DNA of 16,420 bases from an uncultured Verrucomicrobiota bacterium (GTDB taxonomy: Bacteria; Verrucomicrobiota; Kiritimatiellia; RFP12; UBA1067). Shown in pieces: positions 14,729 through 16,420 of this stretch. The stretch's first letter is position 1; each line of letters starts with the position of its first letter. The stretch lies in contig CAMPAA010000052.1 in the NCBI GenBank assembly GCA_946631345.1, forward strand, positions 1 through 16,420, in the 5' to 3' direction. The translations under genes were made by a program, and so were the position numbers. Under the pieces are notes generated by a model. The model searched no databases and was not told where the DNA came from. It was given only the letters and a program-made list of their open reading frames with translations.

Positions 14729-15966
14729 ATAGACGCGAATTCATGGCGATGGGTGCAGCCGGAGCCGTAGTGGCCGGAACGAGGACTGCGTTTCCGGCAA
14801 TCATCGACGCGAAGGCCAAGCATGATGCGCCGCCTCGCAACAGAAGACCATACTCCAACGTGGACTGGGGTTCGGTCAAGGAGGTTCACACGACCTCGCA
14901 CGGGCACTGCACAAGCCAGAAGATGCTTGACGGCTACCTTGAACGCGGCCTGGATCTCATAACTATGTCCAACTACTATCCTTCTGCGCCATACGTGCCC
15001 GCGTCGAAGATGACCGCCAACTACTACGCCCTCCACCATGAGCATCCCGTGATGGTCAAGGGCAAGCGCGTGAACGGGCCGTTCGACTGGTCTAAGATCA
15101 TCGGCGGGTGGAAGGACCAGCTGCCGGAGAACCTGCGCAAGGACATCCCGTTCAGGGAAGGGGCGCATTTGTTCAAGCCGCTTCCGCCGAATGTCCTGGA
15201 AGCCCCGAACGCGGAGCACCACGGTTTCGTGGGAAGCCCCACTCACATGTGCTGCCCGGGTTCGAACTTCGCCAGCGGAACGTTCGACTCGCACAACAAG
15301 TACGGTTCACATTCGCGCGGCTACCACTTCGGTTCGGGCGAGCCGTGGCGCGACGCCATCGACCATATGCTCGGCGGGCTGATAGTGCCCGATGGCGGCG
15401 GCGTTACGGTTAACCATCCGGCGTGGTCCCATCTCGTCGATTCCCACATCCTGGAGCTGCTCGACTACGACCCGCGCGTGCTTGGCATCGAGGTGTACAA
15501 CCAGACGGCCCGTCCATACGGTGCCTACCGCTGGAGCCGCGCGAACTGCGAGGATTACTGGGACAGGGCTCTGTCGACCGGGCGGCAATGCTTCGGGTTC
15601 TTCGTGCCGGACTGGGGCGTGACCGAGGGCGTGAACGTGCTGCTCGTGAAGGAAAAGACCGTGGAGGCCTGCATGCAGGCGTACCGGCAGGGCAACTTCT
15701 ACGGAGCGATCAAGGGACGCGGACTCCTGCGTTTCAAGTCGATCCTGTTCGACGGCAAGAACCTCAAGGTGACCCTCGACCGTCCGGCGCACATACAGGT
15801 GCTTTCGGCGAAGGGCGTGGTCAAATGCTGCGGGAGCGTTGCCGCCAAGATGGAGTATTCAGTGGCCCCGGCCGAACGGGCGAACCATGTGTTCCTGCGC
15901 GTGAGGGCATACCGCAACGACGAGACGGAGGAGATAATCTTCTCGCAGCCGCTCATGCTCGTGTAG
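14725..15966 (+). CDS. Tat-exported PHP-like metallohydrolase family protein
   Basis: This 413-residue protein begins MNRREFMAMGAAGAVVAG, a twin-arginine signal, so it is probably folded with metal before export. The mature part resembles the PHP phosphoesterase fold: His55, His59 and His61 in EVHTTSHGHC, Asp77 in LDLIT, His165/His166, NHPAW (His231) and LGIEVYNQ (Glu256). The closing motif, normally Asp-x-His, reads PDWGVTEG (296-303) with no His. A beta-sandwich of about 80 residues ends the protein (from about 335), as in other secreted PHP-like proteins. It overlaps the DUF4091 fusion gene as ATGA, so the two probably work together. Phosphodiesterase, esterase or glycan-binding roles are all open; I do not know the substrate. 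Confidence 0.8.
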   Translation: MNRREFMAMGAAGAVVAGTRTAFPAIIDAKAKHDAPPRNRRPYSNVDWGSVKEVHTTSHGHCTSQKMLDGYLERGLDLITMSNYYPSAPYVPASKMTANYYALHHEHPVMVKGKRVNGPFDWSKIIGGWKDQLPENLRKDIPFREGAHLFKPLPPNVLEAPNAEHHGFVGSPTHMCCPGSNFASGTFDSHNKYGSHSRGYHFGSGEPWRDAIDHMLGGLIVPDGGGVTVNHPAWSHLVDSHILELLDYDPRVLGIEVYNQTARPYGAYRWSRANCEDYWDRALSTGRQCFGFFVPDWGVTEGVNVLLVKEKTVEACMQAYRQGNFYGAIKGRGLLRFKSILFDGKNLKVTLDRPAHIQVLSAKGVVKCCGSVAAKMEYSVAPAERANHVFLRVRAYRNDETEEIIFSQPLMLV

Positions 15967-15985
15967 CGCGGCGGCGCAGCAGGTC

Positions 15986-16060
15986 TGGTTGCCCGGGGGG
16001 GATTCGAACCTCCTCAAGCGGCATCAAAAGCCGCTGTGCTGACCATTACACAACCGGGCA
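15986..16060 (-). tRNA. tRNA-Gln (UUG), CCA encoded
   Basis: On the minus strand the cloverleaf reads: acceptor TGCCCGG pairing with CCGGGCA, D-stem GTG/CAC around TAATGGTCAG, anticodon stem GCGGC/GCCGC around loop TTTTGAT with anticodon TTG (plus-strand CAA at 16025-16027), and T-loop TTCGAAT. The first pair U-A is typical of glutamine tRNAs. Discriminator A is at 15989 and CCA is encoded at 15986-15988. The T-stem GGAGG/CCCCC has one A-C mismatch in its middle. It is the only minus-strand gene, and it converges on the PHP-like gene with 19 bases between. Confidence 0.93.
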
Positions 16061-16076
16061 GAAAAAACAAGAGCGC

Positions 16077-16105
16077 ATTATAGCATATGCGCCCCCTTGC
16101 GTCCA
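16077..16105 (-). promoter_or_regulatory. Promoter for tRNA-Gln
   Basis: On the minus strand a perfect TATAAT (plus positions 16077-16082) is preceded by TGC, again a TGn extended -10. TGGACG (plus 16100-16105) lies 17 bp upstream and matches four of six -35 consensus bases. The predicted start is near 16070, about 10 bases before the mature tRNA end. The promoter is arranged back to back with that of prs. Confidence 0.7.
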
Positions 16106-16125
16106 CAACTGTTTTTTGGTATATT
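16097..16125 (+). promoter_or_regulatory. Promoter for prs
   Basis: The -10 is TATATT at 16120-16125 with TGG in front, as in the other two forward promoters. TTGCGT at 16097-16102 is a half-match -35 with 17 bp spacing. The predicted start is near 16132, giving a leader of about 32 nt. The -35 overlaps the -35 of the divergent tRNA promoter, so the two may compete. Confidence 0.6.
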
Positions 16126-16163
16126 ACTTGCCTTTCAAGAGATTTCAGGCTTTGGAAATTAAA

Positions 16164-16420
16164 ATGAAACGCAGAAACGACGATCTTATGATCTTTTCCG
16201 GAACGGCCAACCTGCCGCTCGCGGAGAAGGTGGCGAAGTATCTCAAGCACCCGCTGAACAAGATCGACATCAAGCATTTTCCCGATGGCGAGACATTCTG
16301 CCAGGTGCAGGAGGGCGTGCGCGGCCGCGACGTGTTCGTGATCCAGTCCGGCTCGCCCACGCCCAACGAGGCGTACATGGAGCTGTTTGTGATCATGGAC
16401 GCGCTCAAGCGCGGCAGCGC
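16164..16420 (+). CDS. prs: Ribose-phosphate pyrophosphokinase (PRPP synthetase), N-terminal part
   Basis: This enzyme makes phosphoribosyl pyrophosphate from ribose 5-phosphate and ATP, for nucleotide, His and Trp synthesis. Only the first 85 codons are present and the frame is open at the window edge. The translation from the ATG matches the Prs N-terminus: LMIFSGTANLPLAEKVAKYL, the flexible FPDGETFCQV loop, GVRGRDVFVIQSG and YMELFVIMDALKRGSA. Residues ahead of LMIFSG make the N-terminus about 7 longer than E. coli Prs. The ribosome site is weak (GGAAA at 16154-16158). The reverse-strand reading frames over this stretch are shadows. Confidence 0.93.
   Translation, partial: MKRRNDDLMIFSGTANLPLAEKVAKYLKHPLNKIDIKHFPDGETFCQVQEGVRGRDVFVIQSGSPTPNEAYMELFVIMDALKRGS

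Noticed and set aside
15960..15990. Rho-independent terminator after the PHP-like gene
   Set aside because: GC-rich but without a stable hairpin followed by a T run on either strand, so no terminator could be supported.

Overview
This 16.4 kb GC-rich window comes from a Gram-negative (lipopolysaccharide-making) bacterium. I infer a lineage near Verrucomicrobiota/Kiritimatiellota in the PVC group. The grounds are kdsA and lptB sharing an operon, HPr kinase together with a general PTS but no visible sugar permease, a divergent GT5 glycogen synthase, and a secreted DUF4091 protein beside a Tat-exported PHP-like protein. This is inference; no phylogeny could be run. Every protein gene is on the + strand, and the only minus-strand gene is a tRNA.

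Region 1 (about 98-8790) looks like one long transcription unit behind an extended -10 promoter. Its order is kdsA, lptC-like, lptA-like, lptB, hpf, hprK, ptsH, ptsI, glgA and a LolD-like ABC ATPase. Most junctions are 4-base GTGA/ATGA overlaps or gaps under 25 bases. It links Kdo synthesis and LPS transport, ribosome hibernation, the HPr kinase/HPr/EI phosphorelay and glycogen synthesis. It resembles the proteobacterial lpt-rpoN-hpf-ptsN-npr cluster, but rpoN is absent and HprK/HPr/EI stand where the nitrogen PTS would be.

Region 2 (8778-15966) starts at a second promoter that shares an identical 14-base core with the first. That promoter lies over the stop codon of the preceding ABC gene and so close to manC that the mRNA is predicted to be leaderless. 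The genes are manC (GDP-mannose synthesis), ppiB (cyclophilin), a malic enzyme, a 1007-residue exported fusion of an alpha/beta-hydrolase-like domain with a DUF4091 glycosidase-like domain, and a Tat-exported PHP-like protein. The last two overlap by 4 bases and are the least described part of the window.

Region 3 (15986-16420) holds tRNA-Gln(UUG) on the minus strand with an encoded CCA, then divergent promoters, then the 5' part of prs (PRPP synthetase), which runs off the window end.

The points most worth checking are the repeated promoter core and the leaderless manC, the HprK with Tyr in place of a conserved active-site-region His, the hydrolase-DUF4091 fusion that seems to lack its catalytic His, the PHP-like protein with an altered last metal motif, and the LolD-like ATPase with a shortened nucleotide-binding domain. 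No mobile element, CRISPR array or prophage gene was seen, and no stretch over 300 bases lacks a gene.
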